DNA of 64,000 nt, taken from contig CAWCIY010000002.1 of assembly GCA_963795715.1 (NCBI GenBank), positions 1,674,001 to 1,738,000 of the forward strand, read 5' to 3'. Under the pieces are notes generated by a model. It did not search any database. It was not told the DNA's origin and was given only the letters and a program-made list of their open reading frames with translations. Position 1 is the stretch's first letter. Every line of letters starts with the position of its first letter. This DNA is from JAFEDN01 sp963795715. Lineage in GTDB: Bacteria; Pseudomonadota; Gammaproteobacteria; Coxiellales; Coxiellaceae. Positions 54,348 to 63,832 of the stretch are shown here, in pieces. Made by a program: the position numbers and the translations under genes.

Positions 54348-55447
54348 TCCTGACAATTCAATTGTGGGTTATTAGCAATAACCGCTTGATACACCTGAGT
54401 CAATAATGATTGCAAGTGATCATTCTCAAGGTTGGTAGCGCTATTAAACGCAGCAGTAATGATCACTCCATTACATGTTTTATACCAATAAAAAGATCTA
54501 AAACCCAGAGTTTGTCCCTGAAAATAATTCTTTTCTAAGGGAAACCAACTCATAAACTGATTCAGTTGAGCGCTATTTAAAATTTTATTTTCAAAATACA
54601 ACGCCTTCACCCATCTTGCCAAATCTTGGGTATTAGAAATGGCGCCTCCTGCTGCAGAAGCCCAAGATAAATTACCTTCATGAATATCTTTTCCTACCAT
54701 CTGTGGATTTTCATATTGATTATATTGGTAACCATGCGCCATCCTGGCTTGCAACTTTGCACCTAAATTTTTTACTTCATAATAAGTGTTGTTTAAATTC
54801 GCTAACTGTATAGTGCGAGCGGTCAGCTGATGAGAAAAAGTATCATGCGTCGCTTTTTGAATAATAAACGAAGCTAAAATATAACCTGTGTTACTAAAAT
54901 AATAACCTGTTTTTAAAGGTGGAGAAAAAGAGGAGGATGGATAAACAGTAGCAATTAACTCTTTATCGGTCCAAATTCGATTTAAATTATAGTAAATTTG
55001 CGTGTTTAATACTGGAACTGCAGAATAGTTGGGAATACCACTATCCATTTTTAACAACTGAACGATTTTAATACCTGACCATTTGCTGTATTCGGGAAAC
55101 CATGGCTTCAGAGTATCGGTTAATTGCAGCTTATTTTCTTTTTCTAATTGCAAGATCATAGCAGCAGTGAAAGTTTTGGTAATATCTCCTATTTGAAATA
55201 ATGTGGCGCTAGTAACCGGTTTACTTTTGCTTTCATGGGAAACTTTTCCCACATAAAAATTCTTAATTCCATGGTGCGGAACATAGATTGATAATGAGCC
55301 GCCTGAAAAATATTCCAAATTTTTAAACTGGGTATAATGGGAATTTAAAATTTTTTGAATTTGCTCATCAAAATCTGTTGGAGCGGTTTGACCATAAGCA
55401 TGAATACTCCAATAAAAACTGATCAAAGTAACTAGTATTTTCTTCAT
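54344..55447 (-). CDS. Beta-lactamase/serine-hydrolase fold protein lacking the catalytic Ser
   Basis: 367 residues with signal peptide MKKILVTLISFYWSIHAYG. The fold of the class C beta-lactamase/DD-peptidase family is recognisable: LFQIGDITKTFTAAMILQL at about residue 88 and GYYFSNTGYILASFII at about 195. The SxxK nucleophile is Asp (DITK, codon GAT), and the Tyr of the YxN motif appears to be Phe (FSN). No HxG or KTG motif is evident near the end. It is probably a non-catalytic binding protein. Adjacent to a GacA/LetA-like regulator, 5 bases apart. Confidence 0.82.
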   Translation of the reverse strand: MKKILVTLISFYWSIHAYGQTAPTDFDEQIQKILNSHYTQFKNLEYFSGGSLSIYVPHHGIKNFYVGKVSHESKSKPVTSATLFQIGDITKTFTAAMILQLEKENKLQLTDTLKPWFPEYSKWSGIKIVQLLKMDSGIPNYSAVPVLNTQIYYNLNRIWTDKELIATVYPSSSFSPPLKTGYYFSNTGYILASFIIQKATHDTFSHQLTARTIQLANLNNTYYEVKNLGAKLQARMAHGYQYNQYENPQMVGKDIHEGNLSWASAAGGAISNTQDLARWVKALYFENKILNSAQLNQFMSWFPLEKNYFQGQTLGFRSFYWYKTCNGVIITAAFNSATNLENDHLQSLLTQVYQAVIANNPQLNCQD

Positions 55448-55452
55448 ACAAG

Positions 55453-56106
55453 TTATACTTCGGTGGGATCTTCAAGAACAATCAATCCATGATGTATCGC
55501 TAAAAGGGTAACAGCCAAATCGCTTTTAACATTTAATTTTTCAAAAATTCGGCTGCGATAACTGTGGACAGTTTTATGACTGATATTTAATCTTTCCGCC
55601 ATATCTTTGACCGGGATTCCACGCACCACCATCATCATAACTTCCATTTCACGATCAGAAATTTCGGCAAAAACATTGTCTTTTTTAAAATCGGTTTTCG
55701 CCAGCGCCAAACGTTTTGCCAAATGAGGGCTTATAATTCTTTGTCCAGAAGCAACCGTTCTGATTGCATGTATTAATTCATCTTGTTTTGCATCTTTGGT
55801 GAGATAACCATGTGCACCTGCTTCAATCACTCTAAAAAGGAATAAATCATTAATCACTGAGGACACTATCAATATTTTAACATCAGGATTGTGTTTTAGA
55901 ATTTTTTGCGTTACTTCAAGCCCAGTTTGATCAGGCAACTTTAGATCCAGAATCACCACGTCCGGATTATAGCGACGCACCAGCTCTATTCCCTCCCGAC
56001 CTGTTCCTGCATCAGCGACCACTGACATGCCCTTAACTTCGTGTAACATTTCTCGTATACCGGATCGAACCAGGACATGATCATCAATTAACAAGATTTT
56101 AATCAA
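55453..56106 (-). CDS. GacA/UvrY/LetA-type response regulator
   Basis: 217 residues. The receiver domain has acidic pocket DDH, phospho-Asp in VVILDLKLPDQTG, and Lys in LTKDAKQDE. The LuxR-type HTH is ISDREMEVMMMVVRGIPVKDMAERLNISHKTVHSYRSRIFEKLNV. The order of residues and length match GacA; in Legionella the homologue LetA turns on small RNAs that relieve CsrA and trigger transmissive traits. The start codon is TTG (56106) with GGGAG 8 bases upstream. The partner sensor kinase is not in the window. Confidence 0.9.
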   Translation of the reverse strand: MIKILLIDDHVLVRSGIREMLHEVKGMSVVADAGTGREGIELVRRYNPDVVILDLKLPDQTGLEVTQKILKHNPDVKILIVSSVINDLFLFRVIEAGAHGYLTKDAKQDELIHAIRTVASGQRIISPHLAKRLALAKTDFKKDNVFAEISDREMEVMMMVVRGIPVKDMAERLNISHKTVHSYRSRIFEKLNVKSDLAVTLLAIHHGLIVLEDPTEV

Positions 56107-56172
56107 TTCTATTCTCCCTGAACATTTACCATACCTTGCTTAAGGTATCTTGCCATAGCCTATTTTATTACG

Positions 56173-56910
56173 TCAAATTGTTTCATTAAAAAAATCCAGT
56201 GCAAAACGATAAGCGCGTTCTGCTGCAAGTGGGTTATATTCTCGGCCCATCTCCTTTTCACGCTGAGGATCTGACTTACCTGCGTTAGGATCTGTAAATG
56301 AATGTTTGGCGTCACTAAAAAAAGTAAAAATCCAATTGGGTGAACCGGCTTCTATCATTTCCTGCGCGAACTTAGACAAAGATTCTGGAGGCGCCTGAGG
56401 GTCTAAAAAACCCTGCAATACCAGTAACTGCGTTGTTATTTTTTTTGCGGTAGGTAAATCAGATTTTTTTAAAATTCCATGAACCGAAATACCTGCCGTT
56501 AACTGTTCCCCGCTTCGCGCCAGTTCTAAAACACACATTCCACCAAAACAAAAACCCATGGCGCCTATTTTATTCTTGTTGATAAAATTTAATTTACTGA
56601 CTTCTTTATAAGCTAAAACCGCACGCCGCCTTACTAATTCGCGATTTTGCAAAAAAGGAGCAATTAATTTAAAACTATCTTCTAAATTTTTTCCAACTTT
56701 AGCATCGCCATACATATCAACAGCTACCGCGGCATAACCATGATGCGCTAGTTTTTTTGCATACTCTATTATAAAGTGGTTTCTTCCTTCTACTGCGGGA
56801 AAAATTAAAATGGGGGAATAGGCACGAGAATTATATTTTTCTTTATCGTAAATGAGTTCACTGACTAACTTTTGTGAACCATCAAAGTATTCGATAGTAT
56901 GATGTTCCAT
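56173..56910 (-). CDS. Dienelactone hydrolase family protein
   Basis: 245 residues, alpha/beta hydrolase. Nucleophile elbow GAMGFCFGGMC (Cys), Asp in LQGFLDPQAPP and His in FSDAKHSFTDPNA give the Cys-His-Asp triad of the DLH family. No signal peptide. Substrate unknown; these enzymes occur widely as housekeeping hydrolases. Confidence 0.9.
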   Translation of the reverse strand: MEHHTIEYFDGSQKLVSELIYDKEKYNSRAYSPILIFPAVEGRNHFIIEYAKKLAHHGYAAVAVDMYGDAKVGKNLEDSFKLIAPFLQNRELVRRRAVLAYKEVSKLNFINKNKIGAMGFCFGGMCVLELARSGEQLTAGISVHGILKKSDLPTAKKITTQLLVLQGFLDPQAPPESLSKFAQEMIEAGSPNWIFTFFSDAKHSFTDPNAGKSDPQREKEMGREYNPLAAERAYRFALDFFNETI

Positions 56911-57022
56911 AATGCCACCTTATTAAAATCCCTTTTTGAATTATCCTTGAGCGAAACAGGAAAAGCAACCTTTTAAGCAGTCCAGTAGCAATTTCTGCTG
57001 AAGCGCATAGTCGTCAATTTAA

Positions 57023-57140
57023 GGAATTTTCTCTAACTTCCCCCTTTGAAAAAGGGGGATTGAGGGGGATTTTTTGAAACGAAGATCCAAGCCTGGTCTA
57101 AAAATCCCCCCTCACCCCCCTTTTTCAAAGGGGGGAATCA
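57023..57140. repeat. Palindromic repeat C, short copy
   Basis: Two arms of about 40 bases, CTTCCCCCTTTGAAAAAGGG onward at 57037 and its near reverse complement ending GGGGGGAATC at 57139, flank a 23-base centre CCAAGCCTGGTC. As RNA it would form a very stable hairpin, placed just past the otsB gene on the minus strand. Related to 45361-45526. Nearby 56986-57005 resembles the end of miniature repeat A (AGCAATTTCTGCTGAAGCG). Bases 56911-57022 hold no gene. Confidence 0.75.
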
Positions 57141-57162
57141 AAGCAAAAGCCTTTATACCATG

Positions 57163-57993
57163 TTATTTTCTATTTTTAGTAAGAAAAACAGCGAGATCAG
57201 CCAGCCAAATTTTCACTTCACCCGGATCATTCAAATGAAAATCGGCATAGGTTTGTTTTTCATGAAATCCTACTAAAATTCCAGCACCTTGAGCAGGTAG
57301 AATACGAAAAGCGTCTTCATCGGTTAAGTCATCACCAATGTAAATTAAAAAGGAATCCGAGGGCTTTAAATTTAATTTTTCAGCTAACCAGAGTACACCT
57401 CTTCCTTTATCCCAATCAAGATTGGGACGTATTTCTAAAACTTTTTTACCTGAAGTAAGCTTGAGCTGAGGATATTTTTCCACAGTACTTCGCATAATAT
57501 CAACAAATGTCTGCACATTTTCTGCATCCACTAATCGATAATGAAATGTTACACTGAGCCTTTTAGGCTCCAATTGAATTCCCGGAATAGATAACAAACT
57601 GGTTTGCAATTCTCGAAAGCATTTTTCCATGGCCGGCACGCTTTCATGCCCAACTTCATAATGTATTCCTGAATTTGCCGGTCCTTCAATATCGAAACCA
57701 TGATTACCGACATAGTATAAATTTTTTAAATTTACTAAATCTTGTATATTATTTCTATTTCGTCCACTGACAATAGCGATTGGGACTAATTGAGATAAGG
57801 TGTAGATGGTTTGGCGCATTTCCTCGCTGATAAAAGCTCTTTCAGGATGAGTGGCAATAGGGGTTAGCGTGCCATCATAATCCAAAAATACGCCCACCTT
57901 ATTATGTTTAATTTTATCAAACAGCAGCGCCTTGTGGGCAAGTATATCGGGTAAAATGTGATAATCTTTTAGGTTCCGAATATTTGTCTTCAT
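57163..57993 (-). CDS. otsB: OtsB, trehalose-6-phosphate phosphatase
   Basis: 276 residues of the HAD superfamily. Motif I is VFLDYDGTLTPIA (nucleophile Asp), motif II region IVSGRNRNNI, then GNHGFDIEGP, DWDKGRGVLWLAEKL (Lys) and motif IV GDDLTDEDAFR. It yields free trehalose. The synthase partner OtsA is absent here, but a trehalose synthase-kinase is 2 kb away, so trehalose may be an osmolyte or an input to that enzyme. Confidence 0.93.
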   Translation of the reverse strand: MKTNIRNLKDYHILPDILAHKALLFDKIKHNKVGVFLDYDGTLTPIATHPERAFISEEMRQTIYTLSQLVPIAIVSGRNRNNIQDLVNLKNLYYVGNHGFDIEGPANSGIHYEVGHESVPAMEKCFRELQTSLLSIPGIQLEPKRLSVTFHYRLVDAENVQTFVDIMRSTVEKYPQLKLTSGKKVLEIRPNLDWDKGRGVLWLAEKLNLKPSDSFLIYIGDDLTDEDAFRILPAQGAGILVGFHEKQTYADFHLNDPGEVKIWLADLAVFLTKNRK

Positions 57994-58060
57994 ACTCCAT
58001 TATATGTACAAATTTTATAAAAGTAAAATAACGCCTATTTTTTGTATATTTAAATCCCCC

Positions 58061-60010
58061 CTAACCAAAATTTCGATTTTTTAAACCCTGTTCTAAAGTA
58101 TTGGAACTCAAAGAAGCCGTGGGGCCGGTGTTCATCAGGGATAATTCACGTAAAGCCCTAACCGCTGGAGGATATTTTTGATCCGCAGCCATCTCTAGAT
58201 ACCTTAAAGCCTCGATTGGATTTTTTTGCACATACAAACCTTTCGCGAACCACTCCCATAACCAAAAAGCTACTTGCGGCATGAAGTATGTTTCCCCGTG
58301 AGGATTCATCGCCAATAGTAAAGTTTGAACAACTCTAGATCCAGCACCCTCTTGCAACCAATTCTTGTATAAGGTAAGAGCAATAATATAGAAATATAAA
58401 CTTGAACCAGGACCTAAATATACTATTGCGTCGTGGACATTAGTGGCGCTCGATTTTTCTTTCGAAAAATAGAGTTGTTTAACCAAGGCTGAAGCTTTTT
58501 CTGGCTGAGAGGGAATCTCTTCTTCCAATTTTTCTATTTCATTAGAACTTAAATCGGATCTCTTCACAAAAATTTCATAATTCTCTTTACTATGAAAAGG
58601 GTTGAATTCAGTCATAATGGGAATGGGGGTAGCGCTCGCAAGTTTTTTTTCTTCAGAATTTTGTGGTTTCTCTTCTGTTAAAGTCAATTTTTTAATTTGA
58701 CTTCTAAGCTGGGCTATTTCTTCCTTAAGCTGCTTATTCTCACTTCCTAATTGAGTATTTTTTTCTTTATATTCTTTATTTTTCCGAATAAGGTTACTAT
58801 TTTCAATTTTTAATGCCTCATTTTTTTTGGGATAATCATCTGTATTTTCTTTAAGAATTATGAGGTCTTTTTCCAGCTCAGAAATACGAATTTTTGATCC
58901 ATCTATGTATTTTTTTTGTTGTTCAATCAATTTTTTTGTTATTTGCAGTTCTTCTTCTTTCTCCTGCTTGAATTCTTCTAATTGACCAATGAGCTCTTGA
59001 ACATATTTTTCTGATGATGCCAGTTTTTCTTTCGTTTTTCGGTAGGTTATGGCAAGTACTTTAGCACCTTCTGTTAAATGTTGAATCTTCTTTTGTTTTT
59101 CATCATTATCATTTTTAAGTTTGTGTATATCTCCTTCCCACTTTTGATATTCCTGTAACTCTTTTTTTTGGGATTCAACCAATTTTTTTGATAATTCCAG
59201 TTCTTTTTCCCTTTCGCAGGAGGTTGTGGCAAGTACTTGAGCGCCCTCTGTTAAATCCTGTATCTTCTTTTGTTTTTCATCATTATCATTTTTAAGTTTG
59301 TGTATATCTCCTTCCCACTTTTGATATTCCTGTAACTCTTTTTTTTGGGATTCAACCAATTTTTTTGATAATTCCAGTTCTTTTTCCTTTTCGCGGCAGG
59401 TTGCGGCAAGTACTTGAGCGCCCTCTGTTAAATCCTGTATCTTCTTTTCTTTTTCATCATTATCTCTTTTAAGATTATGTATGTCTTTTTTTTGTTCTTC
59501 AGTAAATGATGTTAATTCTTGCAGTTCAGCTGTCTGCAGATGGTAATAATTTTGCAACTCCAAGAAACGTTTATCTACTACATGATTACGAATATTTCTT
59601 TCCGCAGATAATTGCAGTGACATTTTGGTAGTTTCTTGCTCTTGCCGCTGAAACAAGAATATATTGGTTTTTAAATTTTCGGTAGAAATTGCTAGTTGTG
59701 TATGTAAATTTTGGTTTTCATGTTCTAAGGTTTGGTAATCCAATTGTAATTTTTCATTTTCATCTTTGTAATCGGCTAATTCTTGTGCTTTCTTTAAAAT
59801 CTCATTTGATTTAGCTTCCATCATCTCATGGTAAAGATCGAGAGATTGATGCAAAGTTTGATTTTGTTTTTCTAATTTCTTTACTTTTTCTTCTAACGCC
59901 TGAGAATCACTTGCCGTTTTTTTAAAATCGACAGTTTGAATACTAGGGGTGATTACAGGATTATCACTGATATTTTTTGGCTTTGGCTTTGCAACATATC
60001 TTGCTTTCAT
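58061..60010 (-). CDS. Coiled-coil protein with 59-residue tandem repeats and Sel1-like C-terminus
   Basis: 649 residues, no signal peptide. Residues about 35-440 are almost continuous coiled coil. Within them KKIQDLTEGAQVLA, then KELELSKKLVESQKKELQEY and GDIHKLKNDNDE recur with a 59-residue period, reflecting 177-bp DNA repeats. The C-terminal region has a Sel1/TPR-like unit (AFWLWEWFAKGLYVQKNP, EALRYLEMAADQKYPPAV). The design, a coil plus a protein-binding repeat, resembles secreted or scaffold proteins of intracellular bacteria. It is divergent from the trehalose synthase gene. Confidence 0.8.
   Translation of the reverse strand: MKARYVAKPKPKNISDNPVITPSIQTVDFKKTASDSQALEEKVKKLEKQNQTLHQSLDLYHEMMEAKSNEILKKAQELADYKDENEKLQLDYQTLEHENQNLHTQLAISTENLKTNIFLFQRQEQETTKMSLQLSAERNIRNHVVDKRFLELQNYYHLQTAELQELTSFTEEQKKDIHNLKRDNDEKEKKIQDLTEGAQVLAATCREKEKELELSKKLVESQKKELQEYQKWEGDIHKLKNDNDEKQKKIQDLTEGAQVLATTSCEREKELELSKKLVESQKKELQEYQKWEGDIHKLKNDNDEKQKKIQHLTEGAKVLAITYRKTKEKLASSEKYVQELIGQLEEFKQEKEEELQITKKLIEQQKKYIDGSKIRISELEKDLIILKENTDDYPKKNEALKIENSNLIRKNKEYKEKNTQLGSENKQLKEEIAQLRSQIKKLTLTEEKPQNSEEKKLASATPIPIMTEFNPFHSKENYEIFVKRSDLSSNEIEKLEEEIPSQPEKASALVKQLYFSKEKSSATNVHDAIVYLGPGSSLYFYIIALTLYKNWLQEGAGSRVVQTLLLAMNPHGETYFMPQVAFWLWEWFAKGLYVQKNPIEALRYLEMAADQKYPPAVRALRELSLMNTGPTASLSSNTLEQGLKNRNFG
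59041..59500. repeat. 177-bp in-frame tandem repeat (about 2.6 units)
   Basis: The block beginning CTTCTTTT recurs at 59087, 59264 and 59441, exactly 177 bases apart. The two upstream units are nearly identical over about 125 bp, showing a recent duplication; the third is diverged. The copy number may vary between strains. Confidence 0.85.
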
Positions 60011-60133
60011 CGCAGTAATTCCTTATTTAGATTTCATGTGTATATAAATCTTACCTTGATCTGGTTATGAAGTGCAAGAGACTCTGTTTTCATGTATTAT
60101 TATATGCAATGACAATTCCAGGAAGGTATACTC

Positions 60134-63100
60134 ATGACAAAAACACCTCGGTGGTATCAGCAAGCCGTCTTCTACGAGCTTCATGTAAAGACTTTTTTTG
60201 ATAGCAATCAAGACGGCCTAGGAGATTTTAAAGGGCTGATTCAAAAATTAGATTATTTACAAGAATTAGGAATTACCGCCATCTGGCTGCTGCCATTTTA
60301 TCCCTCCCCACTTAAAGACGATGGCTACGATATTGCTGACTATACCCAAGTGCATCCTAATTACGGCACTCTTGAAGATTTCCAAACTTTTTTATTAGAA
60401 GCACACCAACGGAATATTCGAGTTATCACTGAATTAGTTCTAAATCACACTTCCGATCAGCATCCTTGGTTTCAACGCGCGAGAAATTCCTCAGCAGAAA
60501 GCCCGTATCGTAATTTTTATATTTGGAGTGAGACTGGTATCGAATTTCCCGAAGCCCGCATTATTTTTAAAGATTTTGAAAAATCCAATTGGTCTTGGGA
60601 CCCGATTGCACAGGCTTATTATTGGCACCGGTTTTTTTCGCACCAACCGGACTTAAATTATGACAATCCGCTGGTGCAAAAAGCTGTTTTTGAATGGGTT
60701 GACTTTTGGTTGTCCATGGGGGTGGATGGCTTAAGATTAGACGCCGTACCTTATTTATATAAAAGAGCTAACACCGATTGTGAAAATCTTCCCGAAACAC
60801 ATGACTTTTTAAAAAAATTAAGAACCTACATAGATACTAAATACCCTGATCGCATGCTCTTAGCTGAAGCTAACCAATGGCCTGAAGATGCAGTAAACTA
60901 CTTCGGGAAGGGTGATGAATGCCATATGGCGTTTCATTTCCCATTGATGCCAAGAATGTATATGGCGCTACAACAAGGCGACCGTTTATCACTGATAGAC
61001 ATTTTACAACAAACACCTCCGACACCTGAAACCTGCCAATGGGCAATTTTCTTACGCAATCATGATGAATTGACTCTAGAAATGGTCACTGAAGATGAAC
61101 GTGAATATATGTATCAAACTTACGCACCGGATGTCCGAGCCAGAATCAATTTAGGTATCCGCAGACGTTTGGCGCCTTTATTAAATAATAATCGCAAGAA
61201 AATAGAATTGTTAAACGCCTTGTTATTTTCCCTCCCTGGCACACCTGTCATTTATTACGGAGATGAAATCGGCATGGGAGATAATTATTTTCTACCCGAT
61301 CGCCACGGTGTACGCACACCCATGCAATGGACAGAGGAAAAAAATGCTGGATTTTCTAAAGGGCATCCGCATAGTCTTTATTTACCGATCAATTTGGATT
61401 CTGAATACCATTACCAAGTGGTTAATGTCGCCAATCAAGTAAATAACTCTGAATCATTATTTTCATGGATGAAAAACATAATTGCTATTCGAAAACAACA
61501 TCCAGCATTCAGTTTAGGCAATTTACATGTACTTCATCCAGACAACACGCATATTTTGGCCTATGTTACTCAATATCAAGACGATATCATTTTGGTAGCC
61601 GCCAATTTATCCAGTTTCACTCAGTCTGTGGAATTAGATTTAACTCCTTGGATAGGTTATCAATTAACTGAAATATTTAGCGCCACAGATCTACCGGAAA
61701 TAAATAGTAATTTATATTCTTTAACCATCGCTCCGCATCATTTCTACTGGTGCACGCTTAAAAAAAACAAAGTTGAAAAAAGCACCCATCATTTGCCCAC
61801 CATTGCAATAAAAAATAATTGGCAAGAAATAGTGAATGATAGAAATTTATTAGAAGAAATTTTATTAGTCTATTTAACTAGACAGCGCTGGTTTAATAAA
61901 AAAAATCAAGCCGTGCACAAACTCGAACTGGTTGATATCACGCGTAAAGACAGCAATAACTTATCCACCTGTATTTTATTTATTGCAGCCACCAGCCTAG
62001 AAGGGCTGCAAGATATTTATATTTTGCCGATTACTTTTATAAACAAACAAGAAGCCAAATCCTTATTGGCAGATCATCCGCAAGCTTTTCTCGCTTTACT
62101 CCCGGATCTAAACGGTTATCTTATAGATGCTTTTTACAATCCGGTTTTTATTTTAAGTCTGTTACAAGACATGGGAATAAAGCCTGCTAAAATGGACTTC
62201 AATCAAATAAGGGTCTTACAAACCGAACAAAGCAATACTTCTGTGGTGTTAGATCAGCAATATCTATTAAAATGTTATCGCCGTTGCCAATATGGACTTA
62301 ATCCGGAAATTGAAATGGCTCGTTTTTTAAGTTCGAAAAATTTTCGCAATACTCCTGAATTTTTAGGCGAACTTACTTATCATAATAACCAACAGCAATT
62401 GATTTTTTTGGGTTTTTTGCAACAATACTGTCCAAATCAATCTACTGGCTGGGGCTACGCTTTAAAAACCATTCAAAGTTTTTTTAAGCTCATATCTGCT
62501 GAGCAACCAATGCCTGATACACCGCCCATTGAAGCCCAAGCTTTGTTAGGTTTATTGGGTGATCACTTAAATTTGTTGGGCCAACGCACAGCCGAAATGC
62601 ACTTGGCCCTGATCGATAATAGTGAACCGGCCTTTAAACCTGAACCATTTAGCAGTGCTTATCAACGGGATATTTACCAATCTATTCGCACACAATTGAC
62701 TCGTGTAATCCATCGTTTGAAAGCAGTTTTGAATAGTCTACCGGATAAGACTCAGCCTATCTGTGAAGCAATCCTAATTGCAGCACCTAAAATAGAATCC
62801 CGCATAAAACCCTTAATTAAAAACAAAATCCAGGCTACCCGCCACCGCATTCATGGCGATTATCATTTAGGGCAGGTCCTCTTTACTGGTCAAGATTTTC
62901 TGATCATTGATTTTGAAGGCGAACCTGAGCGCAGCTTTGCAGCCAGACGCCGCAAACGTTCTTTACTTTATGACATTGCCGGGATGTTAAGATCTTTTGA
63001 TTACGTAGCGCAAACAGCGCTGCAGCAGCACCCTGACCTGGCATTATGGTCCGATTTTTGGCGGCAATGGTCAGGAGTTTATTTTTTACAAGGATATTTT

Positions 63101-63271
63101 GGCAATCTTGGGCAAAACAACTTTTTACCATCTAACCAAAACGAACTTTCCTCGCTTTTAGAAATTTTTCTGATAGAGAAGGCGCTTTATGAAATCCAGT
63201 ATGAATTGAACAACCGCCCTGACTGGCTGGCCATCCCTTGCCAAGGTTTGTTAAGCATTTTGGAATCATAG
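60134..63271 (+). CDS. treS: Trehalose synthase (TreS) fused to maltokinase
   Basis: 1045 residues. Residues 1 to about 565 are GH13 TreS, which interconverts maltose and trehalose. Catalytic residues are Asp in DGLRLDAVPYLY, Glu in MLLAEANQWP and Asp in FLRNHDELTLE. Residues about 580-1045 are a maltokinase (Mak/Pep2-like) with HRIHGDYHLGQVLF (catalytic loop) and FLIIDFEGEP (metal-binding Asp). Such fusions turn trehalose into maltose 1-phosphate for GlgE-type glucan synthesis; GlgE itself is not in the window. ATG at 60134 has an AGGAAGG Shine-Dalgarno. Intact and large. Confidence 0.94.
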   Translation: MTKTPRWYQQAVFYELHVKTFFDSNQDGLGDFKGLIQKLDYLQELGITAIWLLPFYPSPLKDDGYDIADYTQVHPNYGTLEDFQTFLLEAHQRNIRVITELVLNHTSDQHPWFQRARNSSAESPYRNFYIWSETGIEFPEARIIFKDFEKSNWSWDPIAQAYYWHRFFSHQPDLNYDNPLVQKAVFEWVDFWLSMGVDGLRLDAVPYLYKRANTDCENLPETHDFLKKLRTYIDTKYPDRMLLAEANQWPEDAVNYFGKGDECHMAFHFPLMPRMYMALQQGDRLSLIDILQQTPPTPETCQWAIFLRNHDELTLEMVTEDEREYMYQTYAPDVRARINLGIRRRLAPLLNNNRKKIELLNALLFSLPGTPVIYYGDEIGMGDNYFLPDRHGVRTPMQWTEEKNAGFSKGHPHSLYLPINLDSEYHYQVVNVANQVNNSESLFSWMKNIIAIRKQHPAFSLGNLHVLHPDNTHILAYVTQYQDDIILVAANLSSFTQSVELDLTPWIGYQLTEIFSATDLPEINSNLYSLTIAPHHFYWCTLKKNKVEKSTHHLPTIAIKNNWQEIVNDRNLLEEILLVYLTRQRWFNKKNQAVHKLELVDITRKDSNNLSTCILFIAATSLEGLQDIYILPITFINKQEAKSLLADHPQAFLALLPDLNGYLIDAFYNPVFILSLLQDMGIKPAKMDFNQIRVLQTEQSNTSVVLDQQYLLKCYRRCQYGLNPEIEMARFLSSKNFRNTPEFLGELTYHNNQQQLIFLGFLQQYCPNQSTGWGYALKTIQSFFKLISAEQPMPDTPPIEAQALLGLLGDHLNLLGQRTAEMHLALIDNSEPAFKPEPFSSAYQRDIYQSIRTQLTRVIHRLKAVLNSLPDKTQPICEAILIAAPKIESRIKPLIKNKIQATRHRIHGDYHLGQVLFTGQDFLIIDFEGEPERSFAARRRKRSLLYDIAGMLRSFDYVAQTALQQHPDLALWSDFWRQWSGVYFLQGYFGNLGQNNFLPSNQNELSSLLEIFLIEKALYEIQYELNNRPDWLAIPCQGLLSILES

Positions 63272-63299
63272 CAACATGTCAATCAAGGCCGCACATTTT

Positions 63300-63596
63300 T
63301 TATTCAAACACTTCTTCGAGAGACTTGGCGTCTAATATTTTATCACTCCATGATAAAAGTGTTTCCTCATCGGCTTGTTTAATTCGAGCCAAATAGGATT
63401 CTGGCACATCATGAAAGCGATGTTTCAATAGCCGAGTAATTACTGTCGCTTCACCTCTTTGTTGGAGTTCTTGTGCTAATGTCATAATTTCATCTCCTAA
63501 TGCGGGTGATAAATACTCACGAATACTTTCTTTAAAAAAATCAAAATCTTGGGCTTCCACCCCATCTAGTGTATATTTTAACACAATTTTACCCAA
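63300..63596 (-). pseudogene. C-terminal fragment of an Rpn-family gene
   Basis: 98 codons: TLAQELQQRGEATVITRLLKHRFHDVPE and LLSWSDKILDAKSLEEVFE match the tail of the Rpn copy at 31096. The nuclease domain is missing and the first codons (MGKIVLKYTLDG) do not look like the family start. It is likely a truncated gene without its core; it could still be translated as a small protein. Confidence 0.65.
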
Positions 63597-63832
63597 AGAA
63601 AAACCGGGAGAACCATACCGACCAGTTCTACCTACTTCGTGGTCAGAGAAACTATTTTTGGCAGTCCAACTTATATTACGATGCTACTATCACAAATGAC
63701 TTTTTCCCACTTCATGGCTTCACCCACTGCCAGGAATTCATCTCGAGTGAGGGCGGCAAAATCTCCCATATTTAATTTCAGAGTAAAATGTATGAAGGCA
63801 AATCCTGTCCAGGGGCGATGGATTTTTTAAAA
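63597..63832. other. Short gene-poor stretch with a possible 32-codon remnant
   Basis: On the minus strand, 63769-63671 encodes MGDFAALTRDEFLAVGEA and then MKWEKVICDSSIVI before a stop, which looks like a broken gene start. I cannot assign it. Nothing else is recognisable. Confidence 0.3.
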
